Positions 1-8,437 of a stretch of 64,000 nucleotides of DNA are shown piece by piece. A program made the translations under genes and the position numbers. Within the stretch, counting starts at the first letter, position 1. Each line of letters begins with the position of its first letter. The stretch covers positions 539,720-603,719 of the forward strand of contig NZ_JALJCJ010000003.1 of the NCBI RefSeq assembly GCF_022899935.1. Reading direction: 5' to 3'. This DNA is from Shinella curvata. GTDB taxonomy: Bacteria; Pseudomonadota; Alphaproteobacteria; Rhizobiales; Rhizobiaceae. The notes under the pieces were generated by a model. That model was not told the DNA's origin. It ran no database searches and was given only the letters and a program-made list of their open reading frames with translations.

Positions 1-70
1 CGAAGGCCTCATAGCGCTCGATCAGCTCCGGCGTCGCCGCCCTGGCATAACCTTCGAGAATGTCGTCCAT
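1..70 (-). CDS. 5' end of an unidentified gene (partial)
   Basis: An ATG at 70 on the minus strand opens a frame that stays open to the window edge and gives 23 residues beginning MDDILEGYARAATPELIERY. The start resembles the N-terminus of small class I SAM-dependent methyltransferases of rhizobia, but that is recollection and too little protein is visible to prove it. No catalytic motif falls inside the window. The gene is truncated by the window, not by mutation. Confidence 0.4.
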   Translation of the reverse strand, partial: MDDILEGYARAATPELIERYEAF

Positions 71-765
71 CCGCTCCCCGTTCCTGCCGCCGAATGGTGC
101 GTGCGCGACCACCTTTGTCAATCGCCCGGTGACGGCACGACAGGGTCGCGCGCCATGGCAAACCCTCTCCGTCATCCCCCATCGGCATCCAAATTTTCCC
201 CACCCTCCGAACCTGTGCCTACAATCCTCCCATCCCGTCACGGATACACTGCCAGGCGTGGCAGCGAGGCGGGGTCGGCGCGGTGTGTGGGGCGAAGACG
301 CAGAACCTCACGCACCGGGCCTGCGGAAAATGGTCTCCCTCCGGCGACATGGGGGAAGCGATGGGGTGTCGGACCGATCCCGTCGTTTCATGCCCCAGAC
401 GGCGCGCCGGATGTGCCTGTGCGGCACACAAGGGGGCTGGGACTGGCGGATGCGTCGGCATCGTCCGCCGGAGCGGTGTTTTTCCGGGAAAGGCAAACCC
501 TTTCCGTCCGGGCCAGGCTCGATGGAGAGTCCAGCCGGATGCCAAAACCGGCCAGGACCCCGCTCCGGAAACCGGCGGCAGACATCCCCGGCCTCAGCCT
601 TTTCAGAGAGCCCCAAGTCGCAGGCAAAAACCGCCGAACGGGGCGCCGGCAGGTGTCATTTTAACCTTTTCAGATGCGGCACCACCGGCGCCCCGTCCGA
701 AATGCTCTTTGAACCCACGGGCGGACAATCCGCCGCGTGGACCCAAGCCTATGGAGACGGCCGCC
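71..765. other. 695-bp stretch without a recognisable gene
   Basis: Several frames stay open here on both strands, but their translations are rich in Arg, Pro, Gly and Ser without any conserved motif. They lack ribosome-binding sites and look like the by-product of high GC. I see no tRNA, no convincing hairpin followed by a T-run, and no long repeat. The stretch lies between the divergent partial gene at the left edge and the 3' end of the flavin-binding protein gene. It may hold the promoter of the left-hand gene or a decayed gene. Confidence 0.4.
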
Positions 766-1488
766 TCAGGCCTCCTCGTAGATCCGCTGCCCTTCGAGAA
801 GCGCTGCATCGAGCCGGCCACCCTCGGGGAAGAGCGACAGCGTTTCTGGCCTGCCGACGCCGTCCACCAACCGGTGACAGGTCTGAACCTCGCCGAGCAC
901 CGTCGTGACGGGGATGACGCCGGCCCAGATCGGCAGGGCGAAATCTTCCTCATCGTCGCCGACGCCCTTGGCGCGGACTTTTGCGGCGGCATCGTCGATC
1001 ACCATCGCGATGATCGTCGTCGCCTTGGCCTCCTGCGGCGTGATGGGACGGAGCAGCGCGCTGCGCTCGGGATAGAAGCGGTCGACCACGTCGCGCATCG
1101 CCGTAATCTTCTCGTCCGCATCCTCGACGAGTCGCGCCGTGCCGAAACACATGGCGGAGCGGTAGTTGGCCGAATGGTTGAAGCCGGAGCGAGCGAGCAC
1201 GAGGCCGTCGAGATGGGCGACGGTGAGGCAGGCGGGCGTGCCGGCCTTCAGGTGGCGCAGCATGCGGCTCGCCGACGAGCCGTGCCAGTAGAGCGTGTCG
1301 CCCCGGCGCCAGAACAGGGTCGGCGTGGCATAGGGCTGGCCGTCGATGACATAGGCGACATGACAGAGCATGGCCGCATCGAGAATGGCATGGACCGCCG
1401 CGCGGTCATAGCTGCCGCGTTCATGCATGCGCTTGACGCGGTTGCGCGGGGTGACGGGATAAGCGGCGGTTTCAGTCTCGGCGGTCAT
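766..1488 (-). CDS. pyridoxamine 5'-phosphate oxidase family protein (FMN split barrel)
   Basis: A 240-residue protein of the FMN-binding split-barrel group. The motifs are spread over residues about 20-180: a VKRMHERGSYD start, an AMLCHVAYVIDGQPYATPT strand pair and a NYRSAMCFG strand. Such proteins bind flavin nucleotides, but the substrate of this subgroup is unknown. An in-frame GTG-type start 16 codons upstream exists; the ATG at 1488 is preferred because an AAAGG lies upstream of it and the protein then begins where relatives begin. It diverges from a MocR regulator across only 41 bp, so it is probably that regulator's target and may be linked to vitamin B6. That link is inferred from position. 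Confidence 0.8.
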   Translation of the reverse strand: MTAETETAAYPVTPRNRVKRMHERGSYDRAAVHAILDAAMLCHVAYVIDGQPYATPTLFWRRGDTLYWHGSSASRMLRHLKAGTPACLTVAHLDGLVLARSGFNHSANYRSAMCFGTARLVEDADEKITAMRDVVDRFYPERSALLRPITPQEAKATTIIAMVIDDAAAKVRAKGVGDDEEDFALPIWAGVIPVTTVLGEVQTCHRLVDGVGRPETLSLFPEGGRLDAALLEGQRIYEEA

Positions 1489-1529
1489 GCGGGTCTTGCC
1501 TTTCAAACAGGGTGACGCCATGGTGCGCC

Positions 1530-2960
1530 ATGTCATTGGATCGAAAAAGCACCAATTCAGATGAAAAAATCAGGACCAATCTGCCGGATTGGTCCGCGCT
1601 CATTCCCGTCCTGCCGGCGGCGGGGAAGCGCACGCCCGCGCTCTATCGCGAGCTGCGCCGGCTGATCGAGGCGGGCGATATCCCGCCCGGTGCCAAGCTG
1701 CCGCCGTCGCGCGATCTCGCCGGCCGGCTGAAGACGTCGCGCGGCAGCGTGGTTGCCGCCTTCGAAATGCTGATCGCCGAAGGCTATGCCGAGGCGCGCA
1801 CCGGCGCCGGCACCTTCGTCGCCGGCCGCGTACCGACGGTGAAGCCTACGGCCCCCGCAGCATCCGAGAGCATCGCGCCCAAAATGCCGCTGCCGGGCAC
1901 GCTTGGCGTGGCGATGGCGGATGCCCGCACGCTCGGCCTGTTCCGCACGCTCCTGTCGCGTCACCTCGCCCGCCCCGGCCCGGAGCATTTCTACTATGGC
2001 GATCCGCGCGGCGGCGACGCGCTGCGCCAGGCCATCGCCGCCTATCTGCGACAGGCGCGCGGCGTGCGCTGCGAGGCACGCTCGATCGTGATCACGACCG
2101 GCATCCAGCAGGGTATCGACCTCGTCATCCGTGGCGCGCTTGCCGCCGGCGACCGGGTGATGATCGAGGATCCCTGTTATCCGAGCGCCCGTGCCGCGCT
2201 GGCCGGCGCCGGCCTTGTTCTCACCGGCCTGCCGGTCGATGACGAGGGCGCGGATATCGGACAGGCCGTGCCGGGTGCAAAGGCGGTCTATGTCACGCCC
2301 TCGCACCAGTTCCCGCTCGGCGTCGCCATGAGCATGCGCCGGCGCCTCGCCCTGATCGACTGGGCGCGGGAGACGGGCGGCTGGATCCTCGAGGACGATT
2401 ATGACAGCGAGTTCCGCTTCGCCGGTCCCCCGCTCGCCGCCATGCAGGGCATGGATGACAGCGGCCGCGTGATCTATCTCGGCACCTTCTCCAAGGTGCT
2501 GTTTCCCGGCCTTCGCCTCGGCTATGCCGTGATCCCCGATGCGTTGCTCGACCAGGTCATTGCGCTGCGTATCCGCACCGACCGCAGCCCGCCGACACTC
2601 GCCGAAGCTGCACTGACCGACCTCATCCGCGAGGGCCATTTCTCGGCGCATCTGAGGCGGGCAAGACGGCAGGCGCAGGCGGCACGGGATGCCCTGGTGG
2701 CGGGGCTTTCGACAACCGGAAGGCTTGCCGTCGCCGTACCGGATCAGGGCCTGCATCTGGTGGCGACGCTGCCGACCTCGCTTGCCGATACCGAAGCGGT
2801 CGAGATCGCCCGTCAGGTGGGGCTGGGCGTCCGTGCCCTCTCCGCCATGGCCGTCACCCATGCGCCGCGACAGGGTCTGGTGATCGGCTTCTCCGGCTTT
2901 GCACCTGAAGTTCTGGAAGCCGCCGCGAGACGCTTCGCGGTCGCGATCGCCGGTTTCTAG
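1530..2960 (+). CDS. MocR/PdxR-type regulator (GntR HTH fused to aminotransferase fold)
   Basis: A 476-residue two-domain regulator. Residues about 20-95 form a GntR winged helix (LPPSRDLAGRLKTSRGSVVAAFEML). The rest is a fold-type I aminotransferase domain with the PLP-lysine region FSKVLFPGLRLGY and the DDYDSEFR motif. Members of the MocR family bind PLP as a co-effector and usually control vitamin B6, GABA or taurine genes. An in-frame GTG lies at 1512, but the ATG at 1530 is the more usual choice. The divergent flavoprotein gene is the likely target. Four ATTGG/CCAAT half-sites lie across and just inside the start of this gene. The 3' end overlaps the convergent amidotransferase gene by 4 bp. 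Confidence 0.88.
   Translation: MSLDRKSTNSDEKIRTNLPDWSALIPVLPAAGKRTPALYRELRRLIEAGDIPPGAKLPPSRDLAGRLKTSRGSVVAAFEMLIAEGYAEARTGAGTFVAGRVPTVKPTAPAASESIAPKMPLPGTLGVAMADARTLGLFRTLLSRHLARPGPEHFYYGDPRGGDALRQAIAAYLRQARGVRCEARSIVITTGIQQGIDLVIRGALAAGDRVMIEDPCYPSARAALAGAGLVLTGLPVDDEGADIGQAVPGAKAVYVTPSHQFPLGVAMSMRRRLALIDWARETGGWILEDDYDSEFRFAGPPLAAMQGMDDSGRVIYLGTFSKVLFPGLRLGYAVIPDALLDQVIALRIRTDRSPPTLAEAALTDLIREGHFSAHLRRARRQAQAARDALVAGLSTTGRLAVAVPDQGLHLVATLPTSLADTEAVEIARQVGLGVRALSAMAVTHAPRQGLVIGFSGFAPEVLEAAARRFAVAIAGF
1535..1595. promoter_or_regulatory. cluster of four ATTGG/CCAAT half-sites, putative MocR operator
   Basis: ATTGG at 1535, ACCAAT near 1551, and a perfect 8-bp inverted repeat GGACCAAT (1573-1580) / ATTGGTCC (1588-1595) lie within 61 bp. 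MocR regulators generally bind paired half-sites in the shared divergent promoter, so these are plausible operator elements. Most of them fall within the first 22 codons assigned to the regulator, so either the operator is intragenic or the real start is further downstream. Confidence 0.5.
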
Positions 2961-3682
2961 GCGACGCGGCGTGCTTCTGCCGTGTCGATCGTCGCTACCC
3001 AGGCACGGGCCAGCGCAAGGCCGGTGGCATCGGCGGCCGGACCGTGTTCGGCGGCCAGGGCGTCACGCCGCGCATGCCATTCAGGCGCGGTGCTTCGGAT
3101 CATCTCCGGGAAGGTTTCGACCCATTCGTCGACCACCGAGCGGCTCGCCTCGAAATGGAACTGCGTGCCATAGATGGCGCGGCCGAGGCGGAAGGCCTGG
3201 TTCTCGGCGGCGGCATTGCCGGCAAGGCGCACCGCGCCCTCGGGCAGCGTGAAGGAATCGCTGTGCCACTCGAAGATCGGGAAATCGCCAGCTGCGGCGG
3301 ACAATACGGGATCGCCGGCGCCGTCCTTGGTGAGCGCCACCTGGCACCAGCCGAATTCCGGATGGGTGCCGATCAGGTTCTCCGCGCCATAGGCCCGGGC
3401 CAGAAGCTGGCTGCCGAGACAGACGCCGAGCACGGATTTGTCGGCATCGCCAAAGCGGCGCATCAGGGCGGCGAGATCCGGCAGATAGGCGTGGTTTTCG
3501 TCGTCGCGAGCATTCTGCGGGCCACCCATGACCACGATGGCGTCGTGGCCGGTCTCGTCGGCGGGGATGATATCGCCGGCATGGGGGCGGCAGATGTCGA
3601 GCGTAGCACCCGCTTCCTCAAGAGCCACGCCGATCTGCCCGAGCAGTGTTACCCTGTCGTTTTCCACCACCAGAACCCGCAT
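2957..3682 (-). CDS. class I glutamine amidotransferase
   Basis: A 241-residue protein resembling the glutaminase domain of GMP synthase. The catalytic triad is visible: nucleophile C88 in GVCLGSQLLA, and H176 and E178 in GTQFHFEAS. Stand-alone members take ammonia from glutamine or act as gamma-glutamyl hydrolases; the acceptor cannot be read from the sequence. The ATG at 3682 is chosen over an upstream in-frame codon because GGGAG precedes it and it begins directly with the first strand MRVLVVEND. It is transcribed away from the small secreted protein gene, with a hairpin terminator between the two. Confidence 0.85.
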   Translation of the reverse strand: MRVLVVENDRVTLLGQIGVALEEAGATLDICRPHAGDIIPADETGHDAIVVMGGPQNARDDENHAYLPDLAALMRRFGDADKSVLGVCLGSQLLARAYGAENLIGTHPEFGWCQVALTKDGAGDPVLSAAAGDFPIFEWHSDSFTLPEGAVRLAGNAAAENQAFRLGRAIYGTQFHFEASRSVVDEWVETFPEMIRSTAPEWHARRDALAAEHGPAADATGLALARAWVATIDTAEARRVA

Positions 3683-3754
3683 GCGATACTCCCTTTCGAT
3701 ATCGCGCGAGACAATCACGCCCTTTTATTTCGTTCAAGGGCCGAGACACAAAGA

Positions 3755-3776
3755 ACCCGGCTCTTTCGAGCCGGGT
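3755..3776 (-). terminator. rho-independent-like terminator of the small secreted protein gene
   Basis: Arms ACCCGGCTC (3755-3763) and GAGCCGGGT (3768-3776) with a TTTC loop. On the minus strand the stem is followed by a weak T-rich run (TTCTTTGTGTC), so it fits termination behind the gene ending at 3807. Confidence 0.65.
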
Positions 3777-3806
3777 CAGGCGGGGAGGATCAACGAAAGG
3801 AAGAAA

Positions 3807-3983
3807 TCAGCGGCAGACCTTGATGCGCTTGATGACGATGTTGCCGTAGTAGTCGTAGGACTTGATCTTCTTGATGAAGCAGGTGGGCTGATAGTCGTAG
3901 CTGTAATAGCCGGCCTGCGAGGGGGCCGCGAAGGAGACGGCGGCGACGAGGGCAACGGTGGCGGAAACGATGAACTTGCGCAT
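3807..3983 (-). CDS. small secreted protein, 58 residues, unknown function
   Basis: The ATG at 3983 follows a good AGGAG and gives a 58-residue product. Residues 1-24 are a signal peptide (MRKFIVSATVALVAAVSF then APSQAG). The mature part is only about 34 residues, rich in Tyr, Lys and Ile, with two cysteines (PTCFIKK and KVCR) that could form one disulfide. I do not recognise a named family, although short exported Tyr-rich proteins of this shape are frequent in rhizobia. A hairpin terminator follows, so it is probably monocistronic. The function is unknown. Confidence 0.75.
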   Translation of the reverse strand: MRKFIVSATVALVAAVSFAAPSQAGYYSYDYQPTCFIKKIKSYDYYGNIVIKRIKVCR

Positions 3984-4082
3984 GGGGTCTCTCCTGATCT
4001 CTGGTTAAGAATGAGCCTCTCTCATCCGGTGATCTGAAGGTCTCATATCCCTGCGCATGCCGCTGTTTCCGGTGGAACAGGC

Positions 4083-4511
4083 TCAGGGATAGATCACGCC
4101 CTTGCGCAAAATGACATTCGCATAGAGCCGCGGCTCGCTGGTCTGCACCAGCGTATGGGCGGCGCGCACGCGATTGTAGAAATCGGCGCCGACCAGCGGC
4201 ACGACTTTACGCTCCGGCTCGTGGCGGGCGCAGCAGGCGATGATCTCGTGATGGACGGGCTCCAGCGTGTCGCGCTCCTGGCGGAAGGTCGAGCGGAAGA
4301 TCGCCTCCTCGACGAAGTCGTCGATGGGCATGACGGACAGCACCGCGTTGATGGCAGGAACGAGCGCGACGCCGTCGAGGCGGACGAGGCGGCGGGCATG
4401 CTCGACGCCGGGATAATTGCCGTCGACGATGGCGATCTCGTCGCCATGCCCCATGGCGCGCAGCGTCGAGAGGAGCTCCGGGCTCAGGATGGGGTCGAGA
4501 CCTTTCAACAT
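4083..4511 (-). CDS. RbsD/FucU-family sugar mutarotase
   Basis: A 142-residue protein of the RbsD/FucU fold, which interconverts sugar anomers (pyranose/furanose or alpha/beta forms) in the cytoplasm. The family signature is visible near the N-terminus: LRAMGHGDEIAIVDGNYP at about residues 17-34, with His and Asp residues used in catalysis. The ending ANVILRKGVIYP is also typical. Its ATG directly abuts the stop codon of the upstream ROK regulator with no spacer, so the two are cotranscribed. Next to a fructose/ribose/mannose-type importer, it probably prepares the imported sugar for phosphorylation. FucU-like is favoured over RbsD by length and the C-terminus, but the sugar is not proven. 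Confidence 0.88.
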   Translation of the reverse strand: MLKGLDPILSPELLSTLRAMGHGDEIAIVDGNYPGVEHARRLVRLDGVALVPAINAVLSVMPIDDFVEEAIFRSTFRQERDTLEPVHHEIIACCARHEPERKVVPLVGADFYNRVRAAHTLVQTSEPRLYANVILRKGVIYP

Positions 4512-5741
4512 TCAGGCAAGCTCCTTGAAGAGGACGTTATGATCAGGAAGATAGCGGGAAAACAGCGGCAGGCTGGCGCCGCCGACCGAGCGCGCCCGGC
4601 TGCCGACCGCGCCCTCGACGATCTCCGGCATGGTGACGCCCTGCAGGTCGAGCCGGGCGACGGCCGCCTGCGTGGCGGCGACGACGCGTTCGCGCACCCA
4701 GGCCGGAAAGCCACCATCGATGATGACGGCCGAGAAGTCGATGACCGAGGCGGAGGCGACGACGGCCTGGGCGAGTGCCGCCGCCATGTCGTCGATCCAG
4801 ATCTGCAGGGGCGCGCCGAAATCCACCCAGTCGTCGGGCGAATACCAGACGGGTTTCGGATCGATGCCGTGCTCGCGCAGGAGGTTCTCGAGGCGGTAGA
4901 TCGAGGCGATCTTCAGAAGCTGCACCGTCTCGCCGTCGCGGCCCTGCACGGGCAGCGGGCCGATGGCGCCGGCCGTGCCGGTGCGGCCGGTGAACAGAGC
5001 GGAATTCAGCACCACCCCACCGCCGATGAAGGAGCCGATGAAGAGATAGAGGAAATCGGGATATTGCGGGCCGAGGCCGAAAACCAGTTCGGCGGCGCAG
5101 GCGCTGGTGGCGTCGTTCTGCAAGGTCACGGGATAGGGCACGCGGCTGGCGATCTCGGCCTCGAGATCGACGCCGCGCCATTGGTCCATGTCGGCCTGCG
5201 GGGCACCCACCTCGCTTGCCCAGCTCCACAGCTCGAAGGGTGCGGCGACGCCGAAGCCGGCGATGCGGGCGCGCTCTTCCGGCGTGATCGAGGCTTCGAG
5301 TTCCGCCAGGCCCTCCGTCACGAAGGCCAGCAGCGATCCGGGCATGGGATAGGGAAAGGTCAGCCGCACCTGCCGGCGAATGCCGCCGACGAAATCCATC
5401 AAGACGATATCGGCGCTGCGCCGGCCGATCTTGAGACCCAGCGAATAGACCGCATCCGGATTGAGCCGCATCGGCACGGAGGGCTGGCCGACCTTGCCGC
5501 GCATGGGTTCGCCGCGCATCAAAAGACCTTCGGCCTCCAGGGCGCGCATGATGACGGTGACGGTCTGGGCCGAAAGCCCGCTGCGCCGGGCGATTTCGGC
5601 CTTCGACAGGCTGCCGTGCCGGCGCACCAGCGACATGACGAGGCGCTCGTTATAGGCGCGCACGCGCACCTGGTTGGCGCCCCCGCTGGGATCGAGGATT
5701 TCGGCCGGCGCGGCGGGCGCCGTCGCGGCATGTTTGCTCAT
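4512..5741 (-). CDS. frcR: ROK-family transcriptional regulator of the sugar importer
   Basis: A 409-residue repressor. Residues about 30-90 form a winged helix (SLSKAEIARRSGLSAQTVTVIMRAL), followed by the ROK actin-like sugar-sensing domain with FGVAAPFELW, LQNDATSACAAEL and IGGGVVLN. I cannot find the CxCGxxGCxE zinc motif that ROK kinases and many ROK repressors carry; the region after GTAGAIGPLPV lacks cysteines. The domain is therefore unlikely to be a kinase. It diverges from frcB across 289 bp holding an AT-rich palindrome. The arrangement matches frcR-frcBCAK of Sinorhizobium meliloti, which supports the name. The effector is probably an imported hexose or its phosphate. Confidence 0.82.
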   Translation of the reverse strand: MSKHAATAPAAPAEILDPSGGANQVRVRAYNERLVMSLVRRHGSLSKAEIARRSGLSAQTVTVIMRALEAEGLLMRGEPMRGKVGQPSVPMRLNPDAVYSLGLKIGRRSADIVLMDFVGGIRRQVRLTFPYPMPGSLLAFVTEGLAELEASITPEERARIAGFGVAAPFELWSWASEVGAPQADMDQWRGVDLEAEIASRVPYPVTLQNDATSACAAELVFGLGPQYPDFLYLFIGSFIGGGVVLNSALFTGRTGTAGAIGPLPVQGRDGETVQLLKIASIYRLENLLREHGIDPKPVWYSPDDWVDFGAPLQIWIDDMAAALAQAVVASASVIDFSAVIIDGGFPAWVRERVVAATQAAVARLDLQGVTMPEIVEGAVGSRARSVGGASLPLFSRYLPDHNVLFKELA

Positions 5742-5867
5742 CGTCTCCTCCCGTGCCGGTCGCGGCGCAAGGCACCGCTTCCGGTCCTCTTATCGGCTGG
5801 CGCTCCGCTCTTCCATCGGAAACGATACAGCCGGGGTTTTCACCCGTTCTTTCCACCAGCATGCCAC

Positions 5868-5891
5868 ATCGAATTAATAATTCAATTCGAT
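5868..5891. promoter_or_regulatory. AT-rich palindrome, putative FrcR operator
   Basis: Perfect 8-bp arms ATCGAATT (5868-5875) and AATTCGAT (5884-5891) flank AATAATTC, and a nested GAATTAATAATTC lies inside. ROK repressors often bind AT-rich inverted repeats in the divergent promoter they share with their targets. A TTGACA-like box at 5899-5904 lies just downstream toward frcB, so the site would overlap the promoter. Confidence 0.5.
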
Positions 5892-6030
5892 TTATTTATT
5901 GACAGGCATTTCTTTTGGTGGTCTCTTCACGATCGGAAACACGGAAAGCCGGCGGAGGAGCCCCTGGCCCGTGTGACCGGATGGGCCCGGACAGGGCGCA
6001 TCCCGTTTCGTCCTTGGGAGGATTGATTAG

Positions 6031-7056
6031 ATGAAGAAGACGATCGTTTCCGCCGCTCTCGGCGCACTTGCGCTCGGCGTGGCCTTCTCGTCGCCGGCAG
6101 CCGCCGCCGACACCACCGCCTGCCTGATCACCAAGACCGACACCAACCCCTTCTTCGTCAAGATGAAGGAAGGCGCCGAAGCCAAGGCCAAGGAACTTGG
6201 CGTGACGCTGAAGGCCTATGCCGGCAAGGTCGACGGTGACTCGGAAAGCCAGGTTGCCGCCATCGAAACCTGCATTGCCGACGGCGCGAAGGGCATCCTG
6301 ATTGCCGCCTCCGACACCAAGGGCATCGTTCCCTCGGTGCAGAAGGCCCGCGAAGCCGGCCTGCTCGTCATCGCGCTCGACACGCCGCTCGAGCCGCTCG
6401 ACAGCGCCGACATGACCTTTGCCACCGACAACCTGCTCGCCGGCGAACTGATCGGCAAGTGGGCCGCCGCAACGCTCGGCGACGCCGCCAAGGACGCCAA
6501 GATCGCCTTCCTGAACCTCACCCCGTCGCAGCCGTCGGTCGACGTGCTGCGCAACCAGGGCTTCATGAAGGGTTTTGGCATCGACGTGAAGGACATCACC
6601 AAGATCGGTGATGAGGACGATGCGCGCATCGTCGGCCACGACGTGACCAACGGCAACGAGGAAGGCGGCCGCACGGCCATGGAAAACCTCCTGCAGAAGG
6701 ATCCGTCGATCAACGTGGTGCACACCATCAACGAACCGGCTGCTGCCGGCGCCTATGAAGCGCTGAAGGCCGTCGGCAAGGAAGGCGACGTGCTGATCGT
6801 CTCCGTCGACGGCGGTTGCCCGGGCGTGCAGAACGTCGCCGATGGCGTGATCGGCGCGACCTCGCAGCAGTACCCGCTGATGATGGCGGCGCTCGGCGTC
6901 GAGGCCATCAAGACGTTTGCCGACACCGGTGAAAAGCCGAAGGCCACGGAAGGCAAGGACTTCTTCGACACGGGCGTGACGCTCGTCACCGACAAGCCGG
7001 CAGCAGGCGTCGAGTCCATCGACACCAAGGCCGGCAAGGACAAGTGCTGGGGCTGA
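6031..7056 (+). CDS. frcB: sugar ABC transporter periplasmic binding protein (fructose type)
   Basis: A 341-residue CUT2-class binding protein. Residues 1-26 form a signal peptide ending in AAAADT. The mature part is a type I periplasmic-binding fold beginning [19 protein letters not shown], with [19 protein letters not shown], a [17 protein letters not shown] ligand-pocket region and [16 protein letters not shown]. In S. meliloti the orthologous locus imports fructose and also mannose and ribose. GGGAGG sits 10 bp before the ATG. It is the first gene of frcBCAK, and the 289-bp gap to frcC holds a strong hairpin, which is usual where binding protein is needed in excess. Confidence 0.9.
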   Translation: MKKTIVSAALGALALGVAFSSPAAAADTTACLITKTDTNPFFVKMKEGAEAKAKELGVTLKAYAGKVDGDSESQVAAIETCIADGAKGILIAASDTKGIVPSVQKAREAGLLVIALDTPLEPLDSADMTFATDNLLAGELIGKWAAATLGDAAKDAKIAFLNLTPSQPSVDVLRNQGFMKGFGIDVKDITKIGDEDDARIVGHDVTNGNEEGGRTAMENLLQKDPSINVVHTINEPAAAGAYEALKAVGKEGDVLIVSVDGGCPGVQNVADGVIGATSQQYPLMMAALGVEAIKTFADTGEKPKATEGKDFFDTGVTLVTDKPAAGVESIDTKAGKDKCWG

Positions 7057-7063
7057 TGCCCCC

Positions 7064-7088
7064 GCCGGCCCGGTTTGACCGGGCCGGC
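7064..7088 (+). other. intercistronic hairpin after frcB
   Basis: Arms of 11 bp (GCCGGCCCGGT 7064-7074 and ACCGGGCCGGC 7078-7088) enclose a 3-base loop eight bases behind the frcB stop. No T-run follows, so it is more likely an mRNA-stabilising or attenuating stem than a complete terminator. Such stems commonly raise binding-protein yield over permease yield. The rest of the gap to 7345 shows no gene. Confidence 0.6.
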
Positions 7089-7345
7089 CATCCGCCATGG
7101 ACGGATCGGGTGACGCGCCAGCAATTGCGAAGAAAGCAGTGAGCGCACCCTTGTTTTGACAATCGCAAAGAGACGTGGGCACCATTCTCCCCGGCGATCA
7201 GCGGCACGGTATCATGCTGCTGCGCGGAGAAGGCCGCCCGAAGAAGGCGGCGGGTGCGCAAAACGCGTCTCTACCGATACGTCCGCGCACCCATTTTATC
7301 CGGCACTGCCGCGACGGTCGGCATCGGAAGGGGAGGAAAAGGATC

Positions 7346-8437
7346 ATGAGTGAGACAACGACGGCTTCGACAGCCTCGCAACCCTCGCAGGAATTCGAGA
7401 AGGTGCTGACCGGCAGCGCAACGCAGGTCGCGTCCTTCGATACGCATGACAAGACAGCCATCCAGAAATTCCAGCATTTCCTGCACGGCAGCCCGTCTGC
7501 CGTGCCGCTCATCGTGCTCGTGCTCTCCGTTGCCATATTCGGCATCATTCTCGGCGGAAAATTCTTCTCCGCCTTCACCATGACGCTGATCCTCCAGCAG
7601 GTGGCGATCGTCGGCATCGTGGGGGCGGCCCAGACGCTGGTCATCCTGACGGCGGGCATCGACCTTTCCGTCGGCGCCATCATGGTTCTGTCGTCGGTGG
7701 TGATGGGCCAGTTCACCTTCCGCTACGGCCTGCCGCCGGTCGTATCGGTCGCCTGCGGCCTCGCCTGCGGCGCGCTCTGCGGCTATATCAACGGCCTGCT
7801 CGTCGCCCGCATGAAACTGCCGCCCTTCATCGTGACACTCGGCATGTGGCAGATCATCCTCGCCTCGAACTTCCTCTATTCGGCCAACGAGACGATCCGC
7901 TCGCAGGACCTCGCCGCACAGGCGCCGCTCCTGCAATTCTTCGGCAACAATATCAAGCTCGGCGGCGCGGTCTTCACCTATGGCGTCATAGCCATGGTGC
8001 TTCTGGTGGGCGTGCTCTGGTACGTGCTGAACCACACCGCCTGGGGCCGCCATGTCTATGCGGTCGGCGACGACCCCGATGCGGCCGAGCTTGCCGGGGT
8101 GAACGTCAAGCGCATGCTGGTCTCGGTCTACACGTTGTCCGGCCTCATCTGCGCGCTGGCCGGCTGGGCTCTCATCGGCCGCATCGGCTCGGTCTCGCCG
8201 ACCGCCGGCCAGTTCGCCAACATCGAATCGATCACCGCCGTGGTGATCGGCGGCCTCTCGCTGTTCGGCGGACGCGGCTCGATCCTCGGCATGATTTTCG
8301 GTGCGCTGATCGTCGGCGTCTTCTCGCTCGGCCTTCGTCTCATCGGCACGGACCCGCAATGGACCTACCTCTTGATCGGCGTCCTCATCATCTCGGCAGT
8401 CGCAATCGACCAGTGGATCAGAAAGGTAGCAGGCTGA
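7346..8437 (+). CDS. frcC: sugar ABC transporter permease (fructose type)
   Basis: A 363-residue inner-membrane permease of the RbsC/CUT2 family. A hydrophilic N-terminus of about 55 residues precedes a series of about 8-10 hydrophobic segments (for example VPLIVLVLSVAIFGIIL and MVLSSVVMG). Family motifs include TAGIDLSVGA, the cytoplasmic loop GDDPDAAELAGVNVK that contacts the ATPase, and VVIGGLSLFGGRGSILG near the end. The start is the ATG at 7346, behind GGGGAGGA; an upstream in-frame extension has no ribosome site. The stop overlaps the frcA start by one base (TGATG), so the two are translationally coupled. Confidence 0.9.
   Translation: MSETTTASTASQPSQEFEKVLTGSATQVASFDTHDKTAIQKFQHFLHGSPSAVPLIVLVLSVAIFGIILGGKFFSAFTMTLILQQVAIVGIVGAAQTLVILTAGIDLSVGAIMVLSSVVMGQFTFRYGLPPVVSVACGLACGALCGYINGLLVARMKLPPFIVTLGMWQIILASNFLYSANETIRSQDLAAQAPLLQFFGNNIKLGGAVFTYGVIAMVLLVGVLWYVLNHTAWGRHVYAVGDDPDAAELAGVNVKRMLVSVYTLSGLICALAGWALIGRIGSVSPTAGQFANIESITAVVIGGLSLFGGRGSILGMIFGALIVGVFSLGLRLIGTDPQWTYLLIGVLIISAVAIDQWIRKVAG

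Noticed and set aside
60-1515. Several long open frames on the plus strand (60-908, 283-1515)
   Set aside because: They run antisense to the FMN-protein gene or through non-coding sequence, show no motif or ribosome site, and are expected in GC-rich DNA.
4155-6026. A 623-codon plus-strand frame opposite frcR and the mutarotase gene
   Set aside because: Its translation is rich in His, Arg, Gly and Asp without any motif. The minus-strand genes beneath it have strong family matches.
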